NCBI GenBank assembly: GCA_027924585.1
Contig: BSBM01000646.1
Location: 555,501 to 619,500, forward strand
Origin: Larix kaempferi
Taxonomy: Eukaryota; Streptophyta; Pinopsida; Pinales; Pinaceae
Direction: 5' to 3'
Length of the DNA stretch: 64,000 nucleotides
Positions 1 to 9,594 of this stretch are shown here, piece by piece (within the stretch, counting starts at the first letter, position 1; each line of letters opens with the position of its first letter). The notes below the pieces were generated by a model that was given only the letters and a program-made list of their open reading frames with translations, was not told the DNA's origin and searched no databases. The position numbers and the translations under genes were made by a program.

Positions 1-475
1 GAGCCATAGACATGATGTCTCCGATAATAAAGCCCTGAATGAACAGGTAGGGGATTGTATCTTCCCCGGACTGAGGTCCCAGAATTGAGCCGTAGACTGG
101 GTCTCCGATAATGAAGTCCTGAATGAATAGGTAGGGGATTGCATCGTCCCCGGACTTTGGTCCCTGAATTGATCCGTAGACGTGTGGTCTCCGAGAAGTG
201 GGGATTGTATCATCCCCGGACTTTGGTCCCTGAATTGATCCGTAGACGTGTGGTCTCCGAGAAATGGGGATTGTATCATCCCCGGACTTTGGTCCCTGAA
301 TTGATCCGTAGACGTGTGGTCTCCGAGAAATGGGGATTGTATCATCCCCGGACTTTGGTCCCTGAATTGATCCGTAGACGTGTGGTCTCCGAGAAATGGG
401 GATTGTATCATCCCCGGACTTTGGTCCCTGAATTGATCCGTAGACGGATGGTCTCCGAGAAAGTGATTTTTTTTT
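1..475 (+). repeat. 66-bp minisatellite with longer edge units
   Basis: Two units of about 85 bp (1-86 and 87-170) are followed by about four and a half units of exactly 66 bp, for example the same block starting at 181, 247, 313 and 379. The short unit lacks a segment of about 20 bp around AATGAAGTCCTGAATGAATA that the long units carry. Because 66 is divisible by three, one frame stays open and gives a 22-residue repeat. Whether it is translated is unknown. Confidence 0.9.
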
Positions 476-479
476 TATA

Positions 480-725
480 ATGTGGTTACTTGTATCGGTA
501 TGGATACTTGTATTGATGATATGGTTACTTGTATCGGTATGGATACTTGTATTGATGATGTGGTTACTTGTATCGGTATGGATACTTGTATTGATGATTT
601 GGTTACTTGTATCGGTATGGATACTTGTATTGATGATATGGTTACTTGTATCGGTATGGATACTTGTATTGATGATGTGTATACTTGTATTGGCATGAAT
701 ACTTGTACTAATGATGTGGATACTT
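480..725 (+). repeat. 39-bp minisatellite
   Basis: Five nearly perfect 39-bp units begin with TGGTTACTTGTATCGGTATG, followed by one or two degenerate units up to about 740. The unit length is a multiple of three, so several frames are open (13-residue repeats in each). It directly follows the 66-bp block, separated by a run of T. Both lie between the missing pol region and the 3' LTR of the element. Confidence 0.9.
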
Positions 726-1039
726 GTATTGTTTTGGATACCTGTATCGATGACGATGATGATGATCATGTGATGACGATGCTGATGATCGTGTGATGAC
801 GATGCTGATGATCGTGAGAATCCAGATGATGATATTGTTGTAGCTGTTCATGTGCTGCAGAAGATAAAGACTCGGTACTGAAGATGTTGATGTTCCAGTA
901 CTGAAGATGTTCCAGTAACTGCTTGAGTTACTGATGATGTTGAGAAAGCTTCCAATGATTTATAGATGTATCATGTATGACGTTGATGACTCCTTGCTCG
1001 TGCAGATGTTGTTATAATATCCTTCTTGTTAAGGGGGAG

Positions 1040-1642
1040 TGTTGAGATATTGTAACTTCAAAGAATATTATATTTGTACTTTAATATTCCGGAGATGTTT
1101 CATTCCTCCGTGAAGATCTTATTGTATATCCGGAGATGTTTATTGCTCCATCGGAATGTGGTAACTTGGGTTATTAGACTTCCCTAGTGGGGGTCGGCCC
1201 TGTATGTGTTATGTGGGTCAAAGGGTTATTAGACCACCCTAAAGGGGTCGGCCCAGTTAGTTGTAGTGGGGTATTTAACCCATTGGTTAAATACGATCCT
1301 ACATGTTCCGTGTTAAAGTTAAGTCAAAGTTGTGTATAAATAGAGGAGGTGTATTCCTCATTCCACACACTCGCTCACTTGAGGATAGCGCACTTGTGGA
1401 GGAGAGGTCTGCTATTGTGGAGGAGGAGATCATGTCTCAGGGTTTCATCTTTGTATATTGCTGGTCATCTATATTGAGGAAGCTTTGCTAGGTTTTCTAC
1501 CCCATGAGGGTTTCCCAGGATAAATCTCTGTCTCTTATGTTTATGCTGTGCTTGTTGTTTCTTCAGTGATCCTGTATATGCTATTATTGTGAAATGGAAT
1601 GTAATGCTGCTATTTTCTGTCTTAGCATATTGAATTTTAACA
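1040..1642 (+). repeat. LTR (3') of the left-edge copia-type element
   Basis: It starts TGTTGAGATATTG right after the purine tract and ends GAATTTTAACA. A TATA box, TATAAATA, lies at 1335-1342. Internal blocks reading GGTTATTAGACC...GTCGGCCC are repeated, as in the related LTR at 56986-57676, which ends with the same ATTTTAACA when read on its own strand. Confidence 0.75.
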
Positions 1643-2592
1643 ATTTGTGGATTGAGGGGTCATTTAGGACACTACAATGGTTTAAATTACCACACTCTTG
1701 GCCCATTTGATGGTTATAATACTTAGGAACATTTTTCCAGAACAAACCATCTCCTGAAAATCATCAGAAGCCCCTGTTTTGGGCCATTTTTTTCCCAAAA
1801 ATGATGGTATCCTATGTATAGAGTAGGGCATACTAGGATGTGTGCACGACTCTTATGCCTATAGAGTAGGGCATGTGCGCGACTCTACTTCAATGAAGTA
1901 GTGCACACCATGAAAAATGCGCTGGTTTGCAGTAGGAAGAGTAGGGCATTTTCCTGAACTAGTCCAAATCTCGAATTTTGGTTAGTTTGAGTTGGTTTGG
2001 GAACTTCCTAATCAGTTCTAACTACTTTTCCTATCCTTCATTGACTATATAAAGAAGGTATAATGGCCATGTGAGGGGACCAAGCCTATAACAATGTTAT
2101 GCTGGAGGAATGGAGACCCTCATCCCCCTCTCTTGTGCCTTAGTTTCTGATAAACCCTAGCACAGTTTATTAGACGCTGGGATCCTTGGAGAACAGAAGC
2201 AGGAGACCTTGAATCTAGGTTTCGTGAAGTGCCAATCTTGAAGGAAGGTATAACTTGATGTACTTGCTTCATTCATTAACAAAGATCAGACGTTCTTCCC
2301 TTTCCAAATATGACCTATTCATGTGTGTCTCAGATTTGATTACAGTTTGCTTATAGTCTGATGTCTTCTTCTGTTATGAATATCGATCTTATATATGTAG
2401 TCAAATGTATTTGAGAAAGGTATCGAGTTGTTTTGCAGGTGTGGGTATTGCGATACTGGATAGCATTGAAGATCAAGAAAGGGAAAGCTTAGGATCAACC
2501 TTCTGAATAAGGTGCACATATCCCTAACCTTAATCTCTTCACTTACTTGTTGTACTTGTAGAACATTTGTAGGTCTATCTTTCATACCTGTA
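1643..2592. other. Stretch without a recognisable gene; TATA-like box
   Basis: I find no supported coding region. A TATATAAA box stands at 2046-2053, followed by transcribed-looking sequence with no open frame. Short direct repeats of TATAGAGTAGGGCAT occur near 1815 and 1859. It may be the leader of the element that encodes the coiled-coil protein downstream, but no LTR edge or primer site was found to prove that. Confidence 0.4.
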
Positions 2593-2892
2593 AGTTGGTA
2601 GTTTCTCCACTGAACTATAGGTGCATTTTCCTCACAACAACGGATACTATCATAAAGATGGGCCAGATGGTGAACCATCTTAAGGAAAACATAGATGATA
2701 TGGAGATCACCCATGAAGCTGTTGTTTCTGCATTAAAGGGTCAACTTGAGCAAAAGATACTACCAACCGAGGCAGAAATAAGGCAAAAGAGGTCAAAGCC
2801 ATCGCATAAAGCATAGCCAGGGAAGTATCGAAATATGAAAGTTTACTGGAGGCGGCTTCTAAGGCATTTACCACCCTTCAGGAAGACCCGGA

Positions 2893-3350
2893 TGTTAGGA
2901 TATTTAGACACTTAGGAGTTAGTTAAGATCAACTTGTGTAATATATCCGTTAGGGATAGTGTGTTTCTTTAGTATGCATTAGTATACATTTGTAAATATT
3001 TAATCCGACGGTCACGATATGTTTCCGACATAGAGTGATCCGACGGCTCAACTTCTCTTAGATCAAACCTAACCTTGATCCGTGGCTTAACACCCGATTG
3101 GTCCATGATCTCTATTTAAAGAGCATGGAGGGTCATTGTTTAGTTGATCGATTATGAGAAGCTCATTTGTAACTTTCTTTCTTTGCATAATAAATTGTCC
3201 CGTAGAAGCTATTTGGCCGGGGCCGTGGAGTGTTTCCCTCAAGAGGGTTTAAACCACGTCAAAACATCGGTGTGTTGATCTGTGATCTGTTTGTGTGAAG
3301 TGGTTTCTCTTGGTGTTCGGTCCTTTGGTAGTACCCTGTGTACCCGAACA
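2893..3350 (+). repeat. 5' LTR of the copia element
   Basis: It starts TGTTAGGATA and ends CCCGAACA. TATTTAAA at 3113-3120 is the likely TATA box. It is identical in length to the 3' LTR. Confidence 0.97.
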
Positions 3351-3362
3351 TGGTATCAGAGC
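3351..3362 (+). other. Primer binding site (initiator Met tRNA)
   Basis: TGGTATCAGAGC follows the 5' LTR with no spacer. This is the well-known complement of the 3' end of plant initiator methionine tRNA. Confidence 0.95.
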
Positions 3363-4506
3363 TTTTATGAAGTGCCGCTTCCGGTTATGATCTAGATCTT
3401 GAACTGCTGTTGCCGAAACTCGAAAGGGTTTCTAGTTCTGGTATTTCTGTACATTTATAGGCTGTGGGAGGTGTTCCATTGCGTCCAGAGCGTCGTTTCC
3501 ATTGGGAAATAGTTTTCGTTTGATCGAAAACGATTCCCGGTTGCTCCAGAAACGCGTTTTTCATCAGATCTGAAGGTATAATGTTACAGTGACGCATTTT
3601 TTTTTATTTCGTTTTTTGAAATGAAAAAATCTCATATTTCATTTTTTTTTACTGTTAGATTTTTTTTGGGTTCGGATTGTTGCTTTCCCGTCTGTGTATT
3701 CTCTTTGCCGTGCACCTTGAGCGATCTCGGCAAATCAGAAACAGAAAGGGAAAGGGTTTTTCTCGGCTGCGTATGCTCTTTGCCGTGCACCTTGCGCGAT
3801 CTCGGCAAATCAGAAACAGAGAGAAAACGTAGACTTTCCGGGAAAGCTAACAAGATCTAACTCCACAAGTGTGGAAAAGTTTTTTTTTGTTTCGTTTTGT
3901 GGTTTGTTTTGCAGGAAAAAGGGCAAGCACGCAAACCGAGCAAGAAGAGTAAAAAAAAAAAAAAAAAAAAACCCCTTCCTCATTCCCATATTTTACATAC
4001 CTTTTAATCTAGCTCACTTGGTTCAAAGTTGTTTTATTCCTTAATAGGTCTTGAGTTCAAGTCTTAGGAAGTTATTTTTAAAAGAAAAAGTGCATGCAAT
4101 TTCTATTTTCAAGTTACTTTATTGTAAAAGTGCATCTCACTTAAATAATAAAAATTAAAAATACAAGTGAGTCACTTAAGTTTTTTTATTATTTGTTGCA
4201 CTATTTAAAAGAAAATCATTGTAAAAGTGAAATCACTTATTTTACAAAAGTGATTCACTTAAAGCAACTTTTTTGTAAAGTGATTGTCAAAAGGTTCATC
4301 TTGGGAAGAGGGGGGTTCTTTTTTTGCTGGACATTCTCTAGCCGCCACGTCACTATTGGAGACATCTTCAACAGTTTCTTTGTTCAAGCATAACTTCATC
4401 ATACAGAGTCCGTTTTCAGTGCCGTTTTTTTTTAAACCGCCTATTTTTTCGAGATCTTCACATCTAGACTATTGGTTTCTATTTTTACAGCCATTAATTT
4501 ACAAAT
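3363..4506 (+). other. Copia leader (untranslated), with internal duplication
   Basis: There is no gene. A 75-bp tandem duplication begins CTCTTTGCCGTGCACC at 3701 and again at 3776. A run of about 20 A lies at 3954-3972. The part 4003-4075 has a tRNA-like look (separate entry). 4080-4300 is AT-rich with repeated GTAAAAGTGA and TCACTT words that could form hairpins. Confidence 0.7.
4003..4075 (+). ncRNA. tRNA-derived SINE-like head in the copia leader
   Basis: TAGCTCACTTGG at 4010-4021 fits the Pol III A-box consensus TRGYNNANNNGG. GTTCAAGTC at 4055-4063 fits the B-box GWTCRANNC, and spacing and strand are as in a tRNA. The flanking sequence also resembles a tRNA D-loop and T-loop region, but a full cloverleaf was not folded. 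The SINE tail and any TSD were not resolved. It may be a SINE captured by the retroelement or chance tRNA likeness. Confidence 0.45.
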
Positions 4507-7500
4507 ATGGCCGCCTCTTCTGATATTCTACTTAACAGTTCCAACTATTTCTCATGGAAATCTCATATGGAGGATGTTCTACGAAGTAGGGGACTTTTCA
4601 GAATTACAACAGGGAAATAAAAAGAACCCACTGATGATGATAAGAAAATAAAATGGGCAAATAGATGTGATGAAGCTCGTGGATTGATTGGGATGTCAAT
4701 CTCTACTGATTTGCGATTCCACATATCTGGAATTGATGAACCTAATACTGCTTGGGACAAGTTGGAAATTGTGTTTGGTAAACACAATGAAATTCGAGGC
4801 CACCAACTCGAAAATGAGTTGATTTCTTTAAATCCAAGTGACTTTTCATGCATTCAAGATTATTTATCTAAGTACAAAACTCTTAAACTCTTATGTGCAG
4901 AATGTAAGATTGAGAGGGAAGACAAACAGTGCATTTATCATATTCTTTCCAAACTTGGACCTGCATATTCTATTTTTGTATCTACATTTTACTCCATGAA
5001 AGCATCATTGAATGCAGCTAGCTATCAAGAGCCTAGTCTTGAATCCTTTTGTGATTCCTTGATTAGGGAACAAGATAAACTCATTCATCTTGGAATAATC
5101 AACAATGCAGATACATCTGGGAAATCCTTATTGTCCCAACAGAAAGAAAAGTCCAAGCCTCCCAAGAAACAAAATTTTCGCAATAATAAGTCAAACAAGG
5201 GTACAAAACCCTCTCAGTCAGCTCCTTCTTTAAAAAATGACAAAGGATCCAAGCCAAAAGGCAAGAAGACTGAGCGTCATTGCAACTATTGTGGGAAAGA
5301 TAATCATGATGAATCTAAGTGTTTCAAGAAGATGGCAGCCTTGGAAGCAACAATGGAGAAGCACCACATCAGCCTAGATTCTCCTTCAGAATCTACCTCT
5401 CATGGATATGCACTTTGTGCTTCTGGTTATTCTTATAATGCATCTTCTTCTTCTACTTCAAATGAATGGCTCATTGATTCTGGAGCATCTTATCATATGG
5501 CTAAGGATCAAGCCATCTTTTCTACTATGCATGAATGTAACACCAAACAAATATTTGTTGGTGATGATAGATCTCTAAGTGTTGTAGGAGCTGGAACAGT
5601 TCCAGTAGATAATGGTCAATTTAGTGATGTACTATGTGTTCCAAGAATTTCCTGCAATTTGTTATCAGTCTATCAGATCACTCATTCTGGTGAAGGTAAA
5701 ACTGTGACCTTTACACCTCACCAAGTTGTAATCAAGGATTTTAAAGATCCTCAACAGGTCCTAGCTACCGGAATTGTTGATGATATTACCAGGTTGTACA
5801 AGTTTAACAACTTTGGGTCATCACCTTTCCCTTCAGTTTTTGTTGCTCATAGTGATAACTTGAGCAAACTTTGGCATGAGCGATTTGGACACTTAAATTA
5901 TCACTCATTGCAACAACTATGTAAAGAAAATATGGTGACAGGTCTTCCGATGGTATCTTGCAGGGATGGTGTTTGCTCCGGTTGTGTACTCGGAAAACAT
6001 CATCGGGACAGTTTTGACAAACGTGCCTCTTGGCATGCCTCGGTTCCCTTGGAGCTTGTGCATAGTGACTTGTGTGGTCCTCTTCCATCTGCTTCCTTTT
6101 CTGGTTTCAAGTATTTCTTAACTTTCATTGATGATTACACCAGACGCACTTGGGTTTATTTCCTAAAACTTAAGAGTGAATTATTTAACATGTTCTTGGC
6201 CTACAAGGCCCTTGTTGAAAAACAATATGGTCATCAAATTATTAAGTTAAGATCTGACAATGGAGGAGAATATGTTAACAAAGAGTTCACTACTTTCTGC
6301 ACTAAACAAGGCATCCAACAACAGCACACTATTCCATATACACCACAACAAAATGGTGTAGCTGAGCGGAAGAACCGCACTTTAAAAGAAATGGCTAATT
6401 GTATGATCCAATCTAAGGGACTAAGTCTTCAATTTTGGGTTGAAGCCATAAATTGTGCAAATTACATAGTTAATCGCACCCCCACAAAAGCATTACAAGG
6501 TATAACACCGGAAGAAGCATGGAGTAAAATTAAACCTGATGTAAGTCACTTTCGTGTGTTTGGTAGTGAAGCATGGGCTCACATTCCGGATGAAAAACGG
6601 AAAGCATTGCAGCCTAAAAGTGAAAAGTGCATATTTGTTGGATATTCTGAAGATGTAAAAGGTTATAGACTTCTTCAACCACATTCTCATGCTATAATCA
6701 TTAGAAGAGATGTTAAATTTGATGAAAATATCTTGGCCTGCGAGCCTAACTCGGCGAGTGTGCCATCTTTGGCCTGCGAGCCTGATTCGGCGTTTGTGCC
6801 TTCTTCTTCTTCTTCCAACTTCCTTGACAGGTTTCCAACTCCAGTTTCTGATGATGACAATGAGGATGAAAATCCACCTCCGCCTGCTCATGTTCCTCCA
6901 GTTGCACCAGCACAAGTGCTTCCTCGATGGGTCCGTTCAACATGTGAAGCAGCTGGTGATCTTGCCGGTGATCCTAGAGATCAACATCGAACACGTTCTC
7001 AGTTTCAACGAGCCTCTTCTCTTTTGGCTCAAGTTTCCGAGAATCATGATCCAGAAACTTTTGCAGAAGCTTCAGGGAATCCAGATTGGGATGCAGCCAT
7101 GGATGAAGAATATCGTTCCTTAATGACGAACGATACTTGGGATCTTGTACCTCTTCCAAAAGGAAGAAAACTTGTCAGATGTAAATGGGTCTACAAAACT
7201 AAGTATGCATCAGATGGAAGTGTTGAAAGACTTAAGGCCAGGTTAGTTTCCAAAGGTTTTTCCCAAGTTGAAGGGATTGACTACAATGAAACCTTTGCTC
7301 CCGTCGCCAAAATGAACTCCATCCTCCTTGTTCTTTCCCTTGCAGCCTTACACAATTGGGAAGTCCATCAAATGGATGTCAAGTCTGCCTTCTTACATGG
7401 TGATTTACAGGAGGAAATTTACATGGAACAACCTCCTGGCTATGTTCAGAATAACTCTAGCCTTGTCTGCCGCCTTAAGAAATCCTTATATGGCCTTAAG

Positions 7501-8586
7501 CAAGCTCCTAGAGCTTGGTATGCCAAAATGGATAACTTTCTCCTTGACACTGGTTTTTCTAGATGCCATTCTGACCCCAATGTCTATACCAAGAAAGTAG
7601 GAAACCATCTCATCATACTTGTTCTATATGTTGATGACCTTATTCTTACTGGTAGTGACCCTAAGTTTATAACCCATGTGAAATCCAGTCTTAAACAAAC
7701 TTTTGAAATGTCAGACTTAGGACATTTGCATTATTTTCTTGGTCTCCAAGTCCTGCAAACCAAAGAAGGAATCTTTCTTTCTCAGTCCAAGTATGCTTGT
7801 GACCTTCTTCGTCGCTTCCACATGCAAGATTGTACACCAGCCCCTTCTCCCTTCCAGTCTGGAGTCAAACTTTCTGCCACTTGTACTTCACCTGAAGTAG
7901 ATGCCACCTTGTATCGTCAGCTTGTTGGTAGTCTTTTATACTTGACTCATTCCCATCCTGACCTTTCCTTTGCCGTTGGTCAAGTTGCCCGTTATATGCA
8001 GACACCTCATGAAAGTCACTGGAAAGTAGCTAAAAGAATACATCGATATATTCGAGGTACAGTTCAGTTTGGGATTCATTACAGTACAGGGGGGAAACCT
8101 TTGTTGGTTGGTTTCATTGATTCAGATTGGGCCGGCGATCTTGATGATCGAAATTCTACTGCAGGTTATGTTTTCAGTCTGGGATCTGGACCTATTACTT
8201 GGGCTTGTAAGAAACAACAAGCTCTTGCTCTTTCTTCAGCAGAGGCAGAATAGCGAGCAGCAGTTAATGTCAGTCAGGAAGCTTTATGGCTTCGACAGAT
8301 CCTTTCAGAGTTTGGATTCGAACAGCAGCAACCTACTCCACTTTGGTGCGACAATCAAAGTTCCATCAATCTTGCCAAAGATCCAGTTCTCCATCAACAC
8401 AGCAAACACATTGAGCTACATATGCACTTCATCAAAAATCTTGTTCATGATCGTGTTCTTGAAGTGCTCTTTTGCCCTATAGATGATCAAGTTGCAGACA
8501 TCTTCACCAAGTCTCTTACAGAAGCGAAGTTTTCTAAACTTCGATCTATGTTAGGAGTTCAGGAACTTGTCATTAAGGGGGGATAG
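4507..8586 (+). pseudogene. gag-pol: Ty1/copia gag-pol polyprotein, two nonsense codons
   Basis: One frame runs from an ATG at 4507 to a TAG at 8584-8586. It is broken only by TAA at 4618-4620 and TAG at 8251-8253, so the longest open piece is 4684-8253 (1189 residues; numbering below is from 4684). The gag part has a CX2CX4HX4C knuckle at C200-C213. The protease site is WLIDSGAS with D265. The GAG-pre-integrase region with LWHERFGHLN is near residue 395. The integrase triad is D462, D525 and E561 with the DD35E spacing. The reverse transcriptase has YVDD at 982-985, and RNase H has the FIDSDWAGD and SSAEAE motifs. The 8251 stop falls inside the conserved RNase H SSAEAE-Y-R stretch. The remaining tail, with the ADIFTKSL-type end, stays open. 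All catalytic residues are kept, so the element was recently active but is now probably dependent on others. Confidence 0.95.
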
Positions 8587-8660
8587 GCTCTAATGCCTCC
8601 TTCCTTCTCCTAATAGTGTCACTTTTGTAAATTCTTCAATCCTATCCCAAGTTGTTCTTA

Positions 8661-8668
8661 AGGGGGGA
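8661..8668 (+). other. Polypurine tract of the copia element
   Basis: AGGGGGGA(T) stands directly before the 3' LTR. A second similar tract lies at 8576-8583 at the end of the reading frame. Confidence 0.75.
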
Positions 8669-9126
8669 TGTTAGGATATTTAGACACTTAGGAGTTAGTT
8701 AAGATCAACTTGTGTAATATATCCGTTAGGGATAGTGTGTTTCTTTAGTATGCATTAGTATGCATTTGTAAATACTTAATCCGACGGTCACGATATGTTT
8801 CCGACATAGAGTGATCTGACGGCTCAACTTCTCTTAGATCAAACCTAACCTTGATCCGTGGCTTAACACCCGATTGGTCCATGATCTCTATTTAAAGAGC
8901 ATGGAGGGTCATTGTTTAGTTGATCGATTATGAGAAGCTCATTTGTAACTTTCTTTCTTTGCATAATAAATTGTCCCGTAGAAGCTATTTGGCCAGGGCC
9001 GTGGAGTGTTTCCCTCAAGAGGGTTTAAACCACGTCAAAACATCGGTGTGTTGATCTGTGATCTGTTTGTGTGAAGTGGTTGCTCTTGGTGTTCGGTCCT
9101 TTGGTAGTACCCTGTGTACCCGAACA
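8669..9126 (+). repeat. 3' LTR of the copia element
   Basis: 458 bp, as long as the 5' LTR. By eye it differs at about five sites, for example TATGC for TATAC and CCAGGG for CCGGGG. Confidence 0.97.
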
Positions 9127-9594
9127 CCGGAGTGGCTAGACGCAAAGAATACTCTCAAGGCTAAGTAGGAAGAATTCAAAAAGTTGGATGAGGAAGTTAA
9201 AGTGTTACCAACAAGAGAGCGACTCCATAGATACAAAGAGATCAACACGCTGAAGAAAGAAGTGCAGAATTTAAGAGAAAAAGAGGCTACAATTAGGGAT
9301 AAAACACAGCCCTTCCTGGAGAAATCCAGCCTCATCTCATAGGAAATAGAGGAAAAATTGAAAGAGTTGCAAGATAGTAAACAGCAGGTGGAAGAACAGG
9401 AAGGACAAGAAATAACACCCAAAATGTTTGATGCAGTAAGGAAAGTGAAAAAGGACACAAAGGAAGCAATCAAAAAGTTGATTGTTGAATACAATGACTT
9501 TGCTGCGTCAACCAGTCCACCGGAGGAGGAATAACTGCAAGATGCTGAAGTTGCAGGTGGCTCGGGGGCGAGCCATAAGTAAGTGTTAGGGGCC

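Larger units (their letters stand above)
1..1642 (+). mobile_element. 3' part of a Ty1/copia-type LTR retrotransposon
   Basis: The stretch ends in a purine tract (1031-1039) followed directly by a TG...CA sequence (1040-1642) that has the position and content of a 3' LTR. The 5' part lies outside the window, so no TSD can be tested; the next five bases are ATTTG. A related solo LTR lies at 56986-57676 on the other strand and shares the GTCAAAGGGTTATTAGACCA block. No integrase or reverse transcriptase is visible here. The internal part holds only two tandem-repeat blocks and acidic-looking degenerate sequence. Assignment to copia rests on LTR and polypurine style and is an inference. Confidence 0.6.
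2893..9126 (+). mobile_element. Nearly intact Ty1/copia retrotransposon (6.2 kb)
   Basis: Two 458-bp LTRs (2893-3350 and 8669-9126) flank the element, with a perfect 5-bp TSD, CCGGA, at 2888-2892 and 9127-9131. The LTRs differ at about five positions by eye, so the insertion is young. It has a primer site directly after the 5' LTR, a long leader, one gag-pol frame with two in-frame stops, and a polypurine tract before the 3' LTR. Domain order is gag, protease, integrase, RT, RNase H, which defines Ty1/copia. It is inserted in the coiled-coil ORF of another element. Confidence 0.97.
2658..9534 (+). pseudogene. Coiled-coil ORF of an LTR element, split by a copia insertion
   Basis: Removing the copia element and one copy of its TSD (CCGGA) joins two halves in the same frame. 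The first half runs from an ATG at 2658 to 2892 and the second from 9127 to a TAA at 9532-9534. The product would be roughly 290 residues, rich in E, K, Q and L, with long stretches of heptad-like pattern typical of a coiled coil. It carries one frameshift near 2790, a TAA near 2810, and TAG codons near 9166 and 9340; both TAGs fit CAG changed by one base. Sixty bases after its stop come a purine tract and an LTR (9595). A second copy with the same layout lies at 52266-53826. I do not recognise the protein family. It could be a gag-like or accessory protein of a non-autonomous element. Confidence 0.6.

Noticed and set aside
1-475. CRISPR array
   Set aside because: Direct 66-bp repeats lack unique spacers, and the surroundings are a plant retrotransposon.
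139-796. Open frames over the minisatellites as protein genes
   Set aside because: Unit lengths divisible by three keep several frames open at once. No start context or conserved domain supports one of them.
3632-3860. Two opposing open frames in the copia leader
   Set aside because: Both follow the 75-bp tandem duplication and lie in untranslated leader before the gag ATG.
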